From positions 1 to 64,000 of the forward strand of contig NZ_JAKIRP010000025.1 in assembly GCF_021646545.1 (NCBI RefSeq): a stretch of DNA of 64,000 nt. Reading direction: 5' to 3'. Position 1 is the first letter of the stretch; each line of letters begins with the position of its first letter. Below are positions 19,425-27,561 of the stretch, in pieces. The notes under the pieces were generated by a model that was not told the DNA's origin, did no database searches, and saw nothing but the letters and a program-made list of their open reading frames with translations. The translations under genes were made by a program, and so were the position numbers. The stretch comes from Chitinophaga filiformis (GTDB taxonomy: Bacteria > Bacteroidota > Bacteroidia > Chitinophagales > Chitinophagaceae).

Positions 19425-19454
19425 TTTGGTTAATAATACCGATTGGTATATTTT
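19425..19454 (+). promoter_or_regulatory. Promoter and TetR operator O1 upstream of tetR
   Basis: A TTTG -33 box (19425-19428) and a TATATTTT -7-like box (19447-19454) are separated by 18 bp. The operator ATACCGATTGGTAT at 19436-19449 lies between and overlaps the -7 box, a layout expected for repression by the TetR-type protein encoded 24 bp downstream. Confidence 0.7.
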
Positions 19455-19477
19455 TACATCGTCTTAATGAACGCAAT

Positions 19478-20062
19478 ATGAGTAAGGCAGAAAGAACGAA
19501 AGAGTTTATAGTGGAGAAAACGGCCCCCATCTTCAATAAGAAGGGATTTGCCGGTACTTCTCTTTCTGACATGACGGAGGCGACTGGTCTTACGAAAGGC
19601 AGCATTTATGGCAATTTTGCCAATAAAGACGAAGTGGCCCTGGCCTCATTTGATTACAATCTCCGGAAGCTGAGAACATATGTTTATGCAGAGGAGGAAA
19701 AGGCTAAAACCATCAAGGAAAAGCTGATGGTGCGCACCATGCTCTTTGGAAAAGAGCGTCCCCTGGCTTACCCAGAAGGTGGTTGTCCGCTGATAAACAC
19801 TGGTCCGGAAGCCGACGATACGCATCCGGCCCTGAAGGCAAGAGTGGCAGACGCGATTGAAAACTGGAAGGACAGGACTGTCAGCATGATAGAAGAAGGG
19901 ATCAGGAACAAAGAGATCTCTCCGGATACAAACCCCGAGCAGGCGGCGCTGACACTGATCTCTATGATCCAGGGGGCGATATTCGTTGCCAGGACCACCA
20001 GCAAACTGGAATACGGCAGAAGTGTCATGGAGGTGGCCAGAAAATATATAACATCACTCTGA
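19478..20062 (+). CDS. TetR/AcrR-family transcriptional repressor
   Basis: 194 residues. The N-terminal TetR helix-turn-helix spans about 8-54 (KEFIVEKTAPIFNKKGFAG, then TGLTKGSIYGNFANKDEVA). The C-terminal ligand domain is of the TetR_C group seen in YxaF/LmrA-like repressors. It is the first gene of a module with an SDR and a drug-efflux MFS. Identical palindromes precede all three genes, so it is probably an autorepressor and local regulator. The inducer is unknown but is likely a substrate of the SDR or the pump. Confidence 0.92.
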   Translation: MSKAERTKEFIVEKTAPIFNKKGFAGTSLSDMTEATGLTKGSIYGNFANKDEVALASFDYNLRKLRTYVYAEEEKAKTIKEKLMVRTMLFGKERPLAYPEGGCPLINTGPEADDTHPALKARVADAIENWKDRTVSMIEEGIRNKEISPDTNPEQAALTLISMIQGAIFVARTTSKLEYGRSVMEVARKYITSL

Positions 20063-20081
20063 CTATTTTTTTAACTATAAA

Positions 20082-20097
20082 TATACCAATCGGTATA
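20082..20097. promoter_or_regulatory. TetR operator O2 upstream of the SDR gene
   Basis: The 16-bp dyad TATACCAATCGGTATA. Its core is the exact reverse complement of the operator at 19436-19449. It lies 26 bp before the SDR start codon. Confidence 0.7.
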
Positions 20098-20122
20098 ATT
20101 CACAAAGCGTAAACAAAACATC

Positions 20123-20863
20123 ATGAAAACGAGCAACAATACTGTCCTGATAACGGGCGGTGGAGCAGGTATTGGCTTTCAGACAGCCAAACTATTATCT
20201 GAAAAAGGCAATCATGTCATCATTACCGGCAGAAATGCAGGCACGCTGGAAAAAGCAGCCGCACAGCTGAAAAATGTAACGGCTATAGTATCTGATGTAT
20301 CAAAAGAAGAAGATGTAAACGCGTTGGTAAAAAGACTTCAGGCAGAATTTCCAGCTTTAAACATTGTGATCAACAATGCTGCAGCAGCGGAAGTATACAA
20401 ACTGGAAGCCGGTGTAAATGCTTATGCTAAAGCGTCTCATGAAATTCACACCAATTTCCTCTCCGTAATAAGGCTGAATGAATTATTGCTGCCATTACTG
20501 GAAAAACAAGCGGAATCGGCTATTGTAAATGTTTCTTCCATCGTGGCTATCTCTCCCGGAGCCCGACTCCCGGGTTATGCCGCCAGTAAAGCAGCTTTGC
20601 ATTCTTATACTCAGGTACTGAGACATACATTATCTGCCACCAATGTGAAAGTATTTGAGCTGATGCCGCCTCTTGTCAATACAGAGTTTTCAAAAGAGAT
20701 CGGTGGCGAAAATGGTATGCCTCCTGCAGCGGTAGCAGCAGCATTCGTGGAAGCACTCGCTACAGACAACTACGAAATACATGTAGGCAATACTGCTGAT
20801 TTCTATAAATTGTTCCTTTCCTCTCCTGCAGAGGCTTTCAAAGTCTTAAACACCAGAGAATAA
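20123..20863 (+). CDS. SDR oxidoreductase, DltE-like
   Basis: 246 residues of classical short-chain dehydrogenase. The nucleotide site is LITGGGAGIGFQTAK (about 9-23), then NNAAA, a catalytic Ser in NVSSIVA, and the YAASK Tyr-Lys pair (about 152-156). The fold resembles the DltE/YdfG-type group of uncertain substrate. It sits 60 bp after tetR and has its own TetR operator, so it may chemically modify the compound that the pump exports. Confidence 0.9.
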   Translation: MKTSNNTVLITGGGAGIGFQTAKLLSEKGNHVIITGRNAGTLEKAAAQLKNVTAIVSDVSKEEDVNALVKRLQAEFPALNIVINNAAAAEVYKLEAGVNAYAKASHEIHTNFLSVIRLNELLLPLLEKQAESAIVNVSSIVAISPGARLPGYAASKAALHSYTQVLRHTLSATNVKVFELMPPLVNTEFSKEIGGENGMPPAAVAAAFVEALATDNYEIHVGNTADFYKLFLSSPAEAFKVLNTRE

Positions 20864-20879
20864 TTCCCTGCTTTTTTTG

Positions 20880-20911
20880 ACAGTTATTATACCGATTGGT
20901 ATAATAACTGT
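20880..20911. promoter_or_regulatory. Extended TetR operator O3 upstream of the MFS gene
   Basis: The operator core ATACCGATTGGTAT (20889-20902) is embedded in a longer perfect dyad with 14-bp arms, acagttattatacc and its complement around a central gatt. It ends 15 bp before the MFS start codon. The longer dyad could also form a hairpin in read-through transcripts from the SDR gene. Confidence 0.7.
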
Positions 20912-20926
20912 CACTATACAACTTAC

Positions 20927-22468
20927 ATGAAAAGGACTATACTACTGATCACCGTTATTGCTGCTGCAGTAATGGAGCTGATAGACACCTCCATCGTCAA
21001 CGTAGCATTGTCGCACATGAGCGGTAACCTTGGCGCTACGCTGGAAGATACGTCCTGGGTGATCACCGCCTATGCCATTGCCAATGTGATCATTATTCCC
21101 ATTACCAGTTTCCTTTCGAATAAACTCGGCCGGCGCAATTATTATATTGGCTCTATCATCGCGTTCACGTTCTTTTCATTCATGTGTGGCCAGGCTTCCA
21201 ATATCTGGGTACTGGTCATTTTCCGCTTCTTACAGGGTATCGGAGGTGGCGCCCTGCTGTCGGTTTCGCAGGTCATTGTGTTTGAATTGTTCCCTAAAGA
21301 GAAACAGAATGTAGCCAGCGCACTCTTTGGCGTCGGCGTATTTGTCGGTCCTACCATTGGCCCTACCCTGGGCGGGTACATCACGGAGTTCTATGACTGG
21401 CCATGGATCTTCTTCATTAACGTGCCTATTGGCATCGTTGCGGCAGCCATCTGTTATGCATTACTGAAGGAACCGGAAGTGAAAGGAACAACGGGTAAGA
21501 TTGACTGGGCAGGCATTATACTACTGGCTATAGGTATCGGATCTCTGCAGACGGTATTGGAGCGGGGCGAGACAGACGACTGGTTTGAAGCAGGATACAT
21601 CATATTTCTCAGTGTCACTGCTTTCTTCGGATTATTATTGTTCATATGGTGGGAATTGACTACACCGGCACCGGTAGTGAACCTCCGGGTACTGAAAAGC
21701 CGGAACCTGAGCCTGGCGGCCATACTGACGTTCGTATCGGGTGTTGGGCTATTCAGCTCTGTGTTTCTCACGCCTGTATTTGCGCAGCGATTATTGAACT
21801 TTACGCCAACGCAAACAGGCTTGTTATTGTTGCCGGGCGCTATACTGGCTATCGGAGGACTGGTCATTTCAGCCAGGTTGTTACAAAGAGGCGTCTCTCC
21901 TATCGTTATGATCTCTGCCGGCATGCTGATGTTTGTTGTTTTCAGCTGGCAGATGTCTGGTTATAATCTCGATGTCAGTGCCGGCAGTCTGACAACCACA
22001 TTGATCTGGAGAGGAGTCGGACTGGCGATGACCACCGTGCCCTTGTCTGTATTGGCGGTATCGTCACTCGCTCCGGCCGACTTTGCACAGGGGGCTGCTT
22101 TGAATAATATGATGCGACAGCTGGGAGGCTCTTTTGGACTGGCAATGGTAAATACCTATCTGGCTAACCGTAACGCGGTACACAGGGCAGACCTGGTATC
22201 GAACATCACTGCCGACAATCCGCTGGCGGTAAAGCGGCTGGCCGACTATACACAATTCTTCATATCAAAAGGCGCAGGCGCGGCGGACGCCCATGCCAGG
22301 GCATTGCGACTCATAGATGCCGGTATTACCAAACAAACTTCAGTGCTGAGTTTCGATGATGCTTATCTGTTAGTAGGACTTGTGTTTTTGTGTTCATTGC
22401 CCTTATTACTCATGGCATCACGGAAGAAGAAAGGCGCTAAGGTACAGGTAGTACTTGCAGATCACTAG
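20927..22468 (+). CDS. DHA2-family (EmrB/QacA-type) 14-helix MFS drug exporter
   Basis: 513 residues with about 14 predicted membrane helices. Early residues MELIDTSIVNVALSHM carry the conserved D-T-IVNVAL motif of TM1, followed by motif A-like SNKLGRRNYY and motif C-like GPTIGPTLGG. Members expel cationic drugs, detergents or uncouplers by proton antiport. It is the third gene of the TetR module and is likely derepressed together with the SDR. Confidence 0.92.
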   Translation: MKRTILLITVIAAAVMELIDTSIVNVALSHMSGNLGATLEDTSWVITAYAIANVIIIPITSFLSNKLGRRNYYIGSIIAFTFFSFMCGQASNIWVLVIFRFLQGIGGGALLSVSQVIVFELFPKEKQNVASALFGVGVFVGPTIGPTLGGYITEFYDWPWIFFINVPIGIVAAAICYALLKEPEVKGTTGKIDWAGIILLAIGIGSLQTVLERGETDDWFEAGYIIFLSVTAFFGLLLFIWWELTTPAPVVNLRVLKSRNLSLAAILTFVSGVGLFSSVFLTPVFAQRLLNFTPTQTGLLLLPGAILAIGGLVISARLLQRGVSPIVMISAGMLMFVVFSWQMSGYNLDVSAGSLTTTLIWRGVGLAMTTVPLSVLAVSSLAPADFAQGAALNNMMRQLGGSFGLAMVNTYLANRNAVHRADLVSNITADNPLAVKRLADYTQFFISKGAGAADAHARALRLIDAGITKQTSVLSFDDAYLLVGLVFLCSLPLLLMASRKKKGAKVQVVLADH

Positions 22469-22494
22469 GCTGTTTTCGCTTTGTCAAGTATACC

Positions 22495-22529
22495 AGGGCC
22501 GGGGAAGCATTTTGCTTCCTGGCCCTTTT
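22495..22529 (+). terminator. Terminator after the TetR-SDR-MFS module
   Basis: A GC-rich stem formed by agggccggggaagc and gcttcctggccct around an atttt loop is followed by TTTT. It lies 27 bp past the MFS stop and before the methyltransferase gene. Confidence 0.75.
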
Positions 22530-22560
22530 CGGCTAATTTACAGTCTATACTTGCCGGTGA

Positions 22561-23196
22561 ATGAAGAACAACTATGACAATATTGCCAGATATTATGACT
22601 TCCTCAGCCGTATTGTATTTCGCACCGCCCAGCAGGATGCGCAGACTGCCCTGCTGCCCTACATAGCAGCAGACAGCAAAGTCCTTATTGCAGGTGGAGG
22701 GACAGGCTGGATACTGGAGGAAATGACGAAAATATGTCCGCCCGGCTTATATATCTATTATGTGGAGATCTCTGCGAATATGATAGCACTCGCTAAGCAG
22801 CGGAAATACCAGCATGCCGTAACTTTCGTCAATATGGCAATTGAAGATTTCAACAAAGACCGTTCCCACACTTTCGATGTCATTATTACTCCCTTCCTGT
22901 TTGATAACTTCTCCCGGGAAAGAATAAAGCCTGTTTTCCTGCATCTTCACGGTATGCTCTGTCCCGGCGGGAAATGGCTGTTCACCGACTTTCACTACCA
23001 ACAACACGCGCCGCTGTGGCAACGGACACTACTCCGTAGTATGTATATATTCTTCAGGATATTGTGTCATGTGGAGGCGGATGCGCTGGCGGATATTGAG
23101 CCCTTGTTCAAAGAGCATCAATACAAGGGGCTTTTTGAGGCATTCTATTTCGGCAGGTTTATCCGGACAGCCGTTTATGGTAAAGGGACATGTTAA
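22561..23196 (+). CDS. Class I SAM-dependent methyltransferase
   Basis: 211 residues. Motif I is VLIAGGGTGWILEEM (about 40-54), then YYVEISANMIALAK as motif II, and a motif around FDVIITPFLFDNF. The later part is relatively hydrophobic and basic (RTLLRSMYIFFRIL), which may touch the membrane. A TATACTTG -7-like box precedes the start. The substrate is not known; it has no operon partner. Confidence 0.82.
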   Translation: MKNNYDNIARYYDFLSRIVFRTAQQDAQTALLPYIAADSKVLIAGGGTGWILEEMTKICPPGLYIYYVEISANMIALAKQRKYQHAVTFVNMAIEDFNKDRSHTFDVIITPFLFDNFSRERIKPVFLHLHGMLCPGGKWLFTDFHYQQHAPLWQRTLLRSMYIFFRILCHVEADALADIEPLFKEHQYKGLFEAFYFGRFIRTAVYGKGTC

Positions 23197-23293
23197 TAAT
23201 TGTTAAATAACAGCTACTGCGAAACCGTTTCATGGATGATTGATGAGATTTAATAAAAATTTCATGCATTCTATCCTGAACAACCACTAATAA

Positions 23294-23325
23294 AAAAGAG
23301 GGATAGGCTTATTGCCTATCTCTCT
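23294..23325. terminator. Bidirectional terminator between convergent genes
   Basis: The stem agagggataggc / gcctatctctct has a short ttatt loop, with an A tract on the left and a T tract on the right. It can therefore serve both the methyltransferase (plus) and the SDR (minus). The SDR stop codon lies inside the stem. Confidence 0.7.
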
Positions 23326-24212
23326 TTCAAATCTCCAGACTCCCTGCCGATAGATTCGCGTTCCTTGCGGGAAGCGCTATGGCTGGAAGCTGTTCTCCCA
23401 TCTTCTTTCTCTGACGGCTCCATCAGTTTACGCATGTTGACGGCGTTTGCTTCATCACTCAATAAATTCGCCATATAAACATGCATCTTTGTTTTACCGC
23501 CGGATATCACACGACTTTCTCCACTCATTAGTGCTTCGTAACCGTCCTGGGCTACTTCTTCCGGTGTTTGCAACGACTCTTCACGATACGTTTTCGTGTA
23601 CTCCATATTTGCCTTATGGAAAAAGTCTGTATCCGATGCACCTGGCAACAACACTGTAACATTTACACCGGTGTCCTCCAGTTCATTGCTGATAGCAGCG
23701 CTGAATGAGATCACAAAGGCTTTTGTAGCTGCATAAACTGACAATAATGGCATAGGCGCTTTACCAGCCTCGGAGCCCAATTGTAGTATATGTCCTTCGC
23801 CTCTCGCAGCCATATCAGTGGCAAAATATTTGGTCAATGCCACCAGTGAACAAATATTTAACTGGATTATATCAAGATTGCGCTGCAGATCAATGTCGAT
23901 AAACCGGCCCCATTCTCCCTGTCCGGCGTCATTCACCAGGTAATTCACTACGATGCCTCTCGCCTGTACTTCATCATATATTTCCTTTGCTGCAGTGGGC
24001 TGGAACAGATCACAGGAAATAGGCGTTACTTCTATGTTGTATTGCTGCTTCAATTCATCTGTTACTTCCTGTAGTCTTTCCTTCGATCTGGCAACCAGCA
24101 CCAGGCTGAAACCATCCTTTGCAAACAATTTTGCCAATTCATATCCGAATCCGCTCGTAGCGCCGGTGATCAATGCGTATTGGTTACGGTTGTTTACGTT
24201 AATTACTGGCAT
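23316..24212 (-). CDS. SDR oxidoreductase with extended polar tail
   Basis: 298 residues from the ATG at 24212 (a TTG seven codons upstream is also in frame). It has LITGATSGFGYELAK as the NAD(P) site, NDAGQGEWG, and the catalytic YAATK pair. The core belongs to the DltE/YqjQ-like group of short-chain dehydrogenases. The last 35 residues are strongly charged and Ser/Arg-rich (EPSEKEDGRTASSHSAS...), resembling the composition of the small hydrophilic protein encoded just upstream. The substrate is unknown. Confidence 0.85.
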   Translation of the reverse strand: MPVINVNNRNQYALITGATSGFGYELAKLFAKDGFSLVLVARSKERLQEVTDELKQQYNIEVTPISCDLFQPTAAKEIYDEVQARGIVVNYLVNDAGQGEWGRFIDIDLQRNLDIIQLNICSLVALTKYFATDMAARGEGHILQLGSEAGKAPMPLLSVYAATKAFVISFSAAISNELEDTGVNVTVLLPGASDTDFFHKANMEYTKTYREESLQTPEEVAQDGYEALMSGESRVISGGKTKMHVYMANLLSDEANAVNMRKLMEPSEKEDGRTASSHSASRKERESIGRESGDLKER

Positions 24213-24229
24213 ACATTTCAGTTTAAATA

Positions 24230-24433
24230 TCAACGGGAATTCTTAAGACTGTGTGGCGCTTCCTTCAGTTCATCCTTTTGTTCTTTCGCTTCGGGAGTTA
24301 CCTCTTTTGCACCTTTGTTATCACGTTCCCGTTCGGTTTGTTCTATAGATGATTGTGAAGATTCAGCTGCTTCTGATTGTTCAGCTTTACCGGTAAGGTC
24401 TTCTTTTTTCATCTTAGGTTTATCCTGTCCCAT
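24230..24433 (-). CDS. Small, highly charged hypothetical protein
   Basis: 67 residues, almost all Lys, Glu, Asp, Gln and Ser, without hydrophobic segments (MGQDKPKMKKEDLTGKAE...). It lies 17 bp upstream of the SDR start on the same strand, so it is probably cotranscribed. The composition is like hydrophilin or stress-type disordered proteins. No family is recognised; the call rests on ATG, spacing and composition. Confidence 0.5.
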   Translation of the reverse strand: MGQDKPKMKKEDLTGKAEQSEAAESSQSSIEQTERERDNKGAKEVTPEAKEQKDELKEAPHSLKNSR

Positions 24434-24593
24434 AACTTAAAATTTAAGCGTGAAGAATAATCTATATAGATCAAACAACAAGCCATGTATGCCACATATG
24501 GGAACAAGCGTAGTCAACCGGCATATTTGTATACATGCTGGTACAGCAGTGTGGAAATAATTACTGGGTAAACAAACTATGGCTGAACTCTCT

Positions 24594-24995
24594 TCAGTCG
24601 GCAGGCTGAACGGGAGCTTCTTTCTCTGTTCCGGCAATGAGACTTTCCCTTCCGAGCAGGTTCTGTTTTTCCAACGACAACTCATCTGTGCGTGTGGTTT
24701 GCAACCAGCCATTCCTGGAGCGTCTGAACACCTGTATGGCGAGGCCCATATCGCGGTAGAAGTCTCTTTCCACTTCCGCAACGGTTCGGTGTTCACCAAT
24801 ATCTATCCAGCCAAAACTATGGATCAGACGGATCTCCTCAATAGGAGTATCCGCGGGGAGTTTTTTGTTGTTGGCGGTGCCTTTTCCCTGATCATGAGGA
24901 CAGAGATAAAATTCCAGTTTCAGGTAAGGATATACCTCATGAAATTTATTCTGGATGTTGCGCAAAACATCTTCTTCACTGATATATATTTCCAT
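24594..24995 (-). CDS. Conserved hypothetical protein (MEIYISEEDVLRNIQ type)
   Basis: 133 residues from the ATG at 24995; the frame remains open upstream but the internal Met gives the natural start. It has a ubiquitin-like or ferredoxin-like alternating pattern: an N-terminal strand MEIYIS, a helix VLRNIQNKFHEVYP, then LKLEFYLCPHD, and a C-terminal part QVFRRSRNGWLQTTRTDELSLEKQN. Comparable small proteins occur in other Bacteroidota, as far as I recall, without known function. It stands alone between the small charged gene and the SecB-like gene, all on the minus strand. Confidence 0.65.
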   Translation of the reverse strand: MEIYISEEDVLRNIQNKFHEVYPYLKLEFYLCPHDQGKGTANNKKLPADTPIEEIRLIHSFGWIDIGEHRTVAEVERDFYRDMGLAIQVFRRSRNGWLQTTRTDELSLEKQNLLGRESLIAGTEKEAPVQPAD

Positions 24996-25175
24996 CGTGT
25001 TGCGTTTTAATGAGTTAATGATACGCCTGACATCCTTTCCTGTGCATTCCCTTTTTTGTAAAACAAACAGGTGAATTATTAGTTGCAGGAGTAACAAGAT
25101 GTTTCAAAGGTAGCCTACCAGTGAAGGCTGGGCAATGATGAAAATTATGAGGGAGGATGTTTATGGTCAGGAGTA

Positions 25176-25580
25176 TTACTCGCCCGGCAACAACGGAAGG
25201 ATGCAATCCTGCAGGTAAGAGCCCCTCAGCTGACTGTAAAGGATACCGCGCGTAATACCGGTGGCTGTCCTGGAAACGGCCCGCCCGATGTCGGGACTTA
25301 TCAGGTATTCACCGTTTGTCTGTCGCGTCAGCACTCCTTCAAATGAAGAAATACCAAAACCACATGCCACGGTTGCGCTGGCAAGAGGAGGCGTATTGCC
25401 TGATTGTCTTACTGTTACAGTGGTAAATACGATTACCAGTTGTTTGTCAGCATTTATCTTTTGTTCCTGCTGAACATTGAACTCATAAACAGCCTGATTT
25501 TCCTTATTTCCGGTCGATGGCTCCGGTGCAAGGGAAAACGAAAGCAGTTCAATGCCATGTAAGTGAAAGGTGGTTTCCAA
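25176..25580 (-). CDS. SecB-like chaperone of a toxin-antitoxin-chaperone locus (candidate)
   Basis: 134 residues with alternating beta-strand character (FHLHGIELLSFSLAPE, AVYEFNVQQEQKINADKQLVIVFTTVTV) and a C-terminal helix TRGILYSQLRGSYLQDCILPLLPG. This order, four strands then a helix carrying RGxL...LP, resembles SecB and SecB-like proteins of TAC systems. It follows the HTH antitoxin gene by 57 bp in the same direction. In known TAC systems the SecB-like protein protects the antitoxin from degradation. The assignment is by pattern and context only. Confidence 0.5.
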   Translation of the reverse strand: METTFHLHGIELLSFSLAPEPSTGNKENQAVYEFNVQQEQKINADKQLVIVFTTVTVRQSGNTPPLASATVACGFGISSFEGVLTRQTNGEYLISPDIGRAVSRTATGITRGILYSQLRGSYLQDCILPLLPGE

Positions 25581-25637
25581 TTTGAATTTATTTATCTAAG
25601 AAAACTGCCTGTTCTCAGGCGTTAACAGGGGACGGCT

Positions 25638-26036
25638 TTAATTGGCTATTTTGTGCAATGGCTCGCGGATAGCACCCCTTAGAGAAGAAGGAGCTACCGG
25701 AACCGTAACATTGACATTCAGCGACAGCTGTGTGTCTGTCATGTCAGTGTCCAGCAACCTGATACCCAATACCCGCTGAATATCTACTAATGTATCCATG
25801 GTGAAATTGTGGGTACCACTCAACCATTTAGATACCAGGGACGGGCTCTTTAAATGGAGCTCTCTGGCCAGATCGAGGCTTTTCCACCCTTTGGCTTTGA
25901 GGCCTGCGTGAATTTTAGCAGCCATTTTCATTTTGTGATCTGTCTGGTCTTGCTCAGCGGGACTGATATGACTCAGTAAATTGTCTACCAGCTTGCTGGT
26001 ATAGTTAGTGTTGGTTGCATCAAAGTTTTCCATCAT
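25638..26036 (-). CDS. XRE/HigA-type HTH antitoxin
   Basis: 132 residues. The central helix-turn-helix is clear: KGWKSLDLARELHLKSPSLVSKWLSGTHNFTMDTL (about 53-87). The N terminus is helical, and the C-terminal tail is extended and rich in Ser, Val and Pro, which is where TAC antitoxins carry a chaperone-addiction segment. It lies 7 bp downstream of the toxin-like gene. The toxin-first order is typical of HigBA. It probably represses the operon through the dyad at 26563-26582. Confidence 0.78.
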   Translation of the reverse strand: MMENFDATNTNYTSKLVDNLLSHISPAEQDQTDHKMKMAAKIHAGLKAKGWKSLDLARELHLKSPSLVSKWLSGTHNFTMDTLVDIQRVLGIRLLDTDMTDTQLSLNVNVTVPVAPSSLRGAIREPLHKIAN

Positions 26037-26043
26037 TCTGTTT

Positions 26044-26529
26044 TTAACGTATAAGTAATAAGTCGCCTTCCAGTTTTAACCGGTTGAGGGATATCTTTAA
26101 AGCATTGTCCTTTAGCCGGGTACGGATTATTTTCGAATAATGCATCATCTCATTCACTTCACGGGTTAGTTTGGGATCATCCTGCCAGGCCCGGACTTTT
26201 TTGGGGCCTCCACCGCCGACAATGACTATCTGCTCACTCAAACGTATGCAATACAAGCGCAGATGCTTATCAGGAATGTCGTAGAGTGCACAAACCTGGT
26301 CGTCCCATTCGAGCCCCTCATCCAGCTTGAAATAAGTACTGACGGCCCCTGTTACATTGCCAATACTTTTAAGCCTACCCATGATACTCAGCAGATCCTG
26401 AAAGAACTCTTTTTGATATTCCATGACAAACCGGTCTAAAAAAGCATACTGACTTTCTTCAGTGATAATGCTGTAAACCGAAGCTTTCTTACCTGACAGA
26501 TTAGTCAGGTAAACTAATTTTGATTTCAC
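26044..26529 (-). CDS. HigB-like toxin (candidate)
   Basis: 161 residues. The N-terminal half is helical with SIMGRLKSIGNVTGAVSTYFKLDEG, followed by strands ALYDIPDKHLRLYCIR and QIVIVGGGGPKKVRAW. The strand-loop pattern is reminiscent of Gp49/HigB-type RelE-superfamily toxins, which cut mRNA on ribosomes. No certain catalytic residues can be assigned. The gene order (this gene, then HTH, then SecB-like protein) and the upstream dyad support a toxin role. Confidence 0.5.
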   Translation of the reverse strand: MKSKLVYLTNLSGKKASVYSIITEESQYAFLDRFVMEYQKEFFQDLLSIMGRLKSIGNVTGAVSTYFKLDEGLEWDDQVCALYDIPDKHLRLYCIRLSEQIVIVGGGGPKKVRAWQDDPKLTREVNEMMHYSKIIRTRLKDNALKISLNRLKLEGDLLLIR

Positions 26530-26562
26530 TTAAAGATGAACTTTTACGAAGTTAACAATATA

Positions 26563-26582
26563 AAATCACTTAAAAGTGATTT
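26563..26582. promoter_or_regulatory. Candidate operator of the toxin-antitoxin locus
   Basis: A perfect dyad with 9-bp arms, aaatcactt and aagtgattt around a central aa, 34 bp upstream of the toxin start. A half-site-like tttcacttaaa lies at the start codon region (26524-26534). This is the expected position for autoregulation by the HTH antitoxin. Confidence 0.6.
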
Positions 26583-26738
26583 ATTCACAATTATTTTTTA
26601 CCTAAAAGTAAATTACAACATATATCGGTAATTTTATCATCATGGTACTCATACATTTTCGTTTTCTTCACCTTCCTGCTAAACCCGATGATGCGCTTTT
26701 CTTAAGGTAGGTTAATGAATTACTCCCCTTTTCCGGCG

Positions 26739-26758
26739 TATATTTGTTGCAACATATA
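26739..26758 (+). promoter_or_regulatory. -7 box and shared TTGTTGCAACATATA element upstream of pirin 1
   Basis: TATATTTG at 26739-26746 matches the TAnnTTTG consensus 26 bp before the pirin ATG. It overlaps the 15-mer TTGTTGCAACATATA (26744-26758), whose core TGTTGCAACA is a 10-bp palindrome. The same 15-mer occurs on the minus strand upstream of the type III PKS operon (49588-49602). Confidence 0.5.
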
Positions 26759-26772
26759 AATACAATCTGATC

Positions 26773-27489
26773 ATGGCAAAAAAGATATTACATAAGGCAG
26801 CAACACGTGGACATGCAGACCACGGATGGTTAGACAGCCATCATACCTTCAGTTTTGCCAACTACTACAATCCTGAAAGGATGCAGTTTGGTGCCCTGCG
26901 GGTATTGAATGACGATATAGTAGCTGGTGGAAGAGGTTTTGATGCTCATCCTCATGATAATATGGAAATCATCAGTATTCCCCTGGCAGGCGCCCTGGAA
27001 CACAAGGATAACCTGGGTAACACGGTGATCACCAAAGCAGGCGAGATACAGGTAATGAGCACAGGCACCGGCGTGTTTCACAGTGAATACAACGCCAATA
27101 CCGATATCCCCGCTCACTTCCTGCAGATCTGGTTGTTCCCCAACCAGTTGAACGTCACGCCAAGATATGACCAGGTAACAATAGATATTGATAAGGCCAA
27201 CCACCTGCAACAGCTGATCTCCCCTGATCCAAACGGTGCAGGTACCTGGCTGTACCAGGACGCCTGGTTCCACATGGGACGTTTTGACAAGGGCGGCGAG
27301 ACCAGCTACGATGTCAAAAAAACGGGCAATGGCGTGTATTTCTTTGTTATAAAAGGAAAGTTCACCATCAACGGACAGGAGCTGGACAATAGTGACGGTT
27401 ACGGAGTGGAAGGTACCAGTCACTTTACCATCCTTTCCCAGGAAGAAGACGCCCGCTTACTGGTGATAGATGTACCATTATTCAGTTGA
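26773..27489 (+). CDS. Pirin-family protein (bicupin), copy 1
   Basis: 238 residues of YhhW/YhaK-type pirin. The N-terminal cupin motif is RGHADHGWLDSHHTFSFANYY...GFDAHPHDNMEIISIPLAG, with metal-binding His at HPHDN, His in LEHKD and a later Glu/His. Bacterial pirins can act as quercetin 2,3-dioxygenases or as redox-sensing regulators. It stands 72 bp before the nitroreductase gene, which has its own -7 box, and a second pirin lies 1 kb further on. Confidence 0.92.
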   Translation: MAKKILHKAATRGHADHGWLDSHHTFSFANYYNPERMQFGALRVLNDDIVAGGRGFDAHPHDNMEIISIPLAGALEHKDNLGNTVITKAGEIQVMSTGTGVFHSEYNANTDIPAHFLQIWLFPNQLNVTPRYDQVTIDIDKANHLQQLISPDPNGAGTWLYQDAWFHMGRFDKGGETSYDVKKTGNGVYFFVIKGKFTINGQELDNSDGYGVEGTSHFTILSQEEDARLLVIDVPLFS

Positions 27490-27530
27490 ATTTGACAACT
27501 TATTGCTGAGAAAGCATGCGTTGTTACATA

Positions 27531-27550
27531 TACCTTTGTTTAACGTAAAC
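27531..27550 (+). promoter_or_regulatory. -7 box TACCTTTG and dyad upstream of the nitroreductase operon
   Basis: TACCTTTG (27531-27538) is a perfect TAnnTTTG match, followed by the dyad GTTTAACGTAAAC at 27538-27550. The start codon is at 27562. It probably drives the six-gene block up to 31256. The dyad is a possible regulator site. Confidence 0.55.
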
Positions 27551-27561
27551 ATTTAAATCAT

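Noticed and set aside
24437-24799. 120-residue minus-strand frame overlapping 24594-24995
   Set aside because: It overlaps the better-supported conserved hypothetical in another frame and has an irregular composition.
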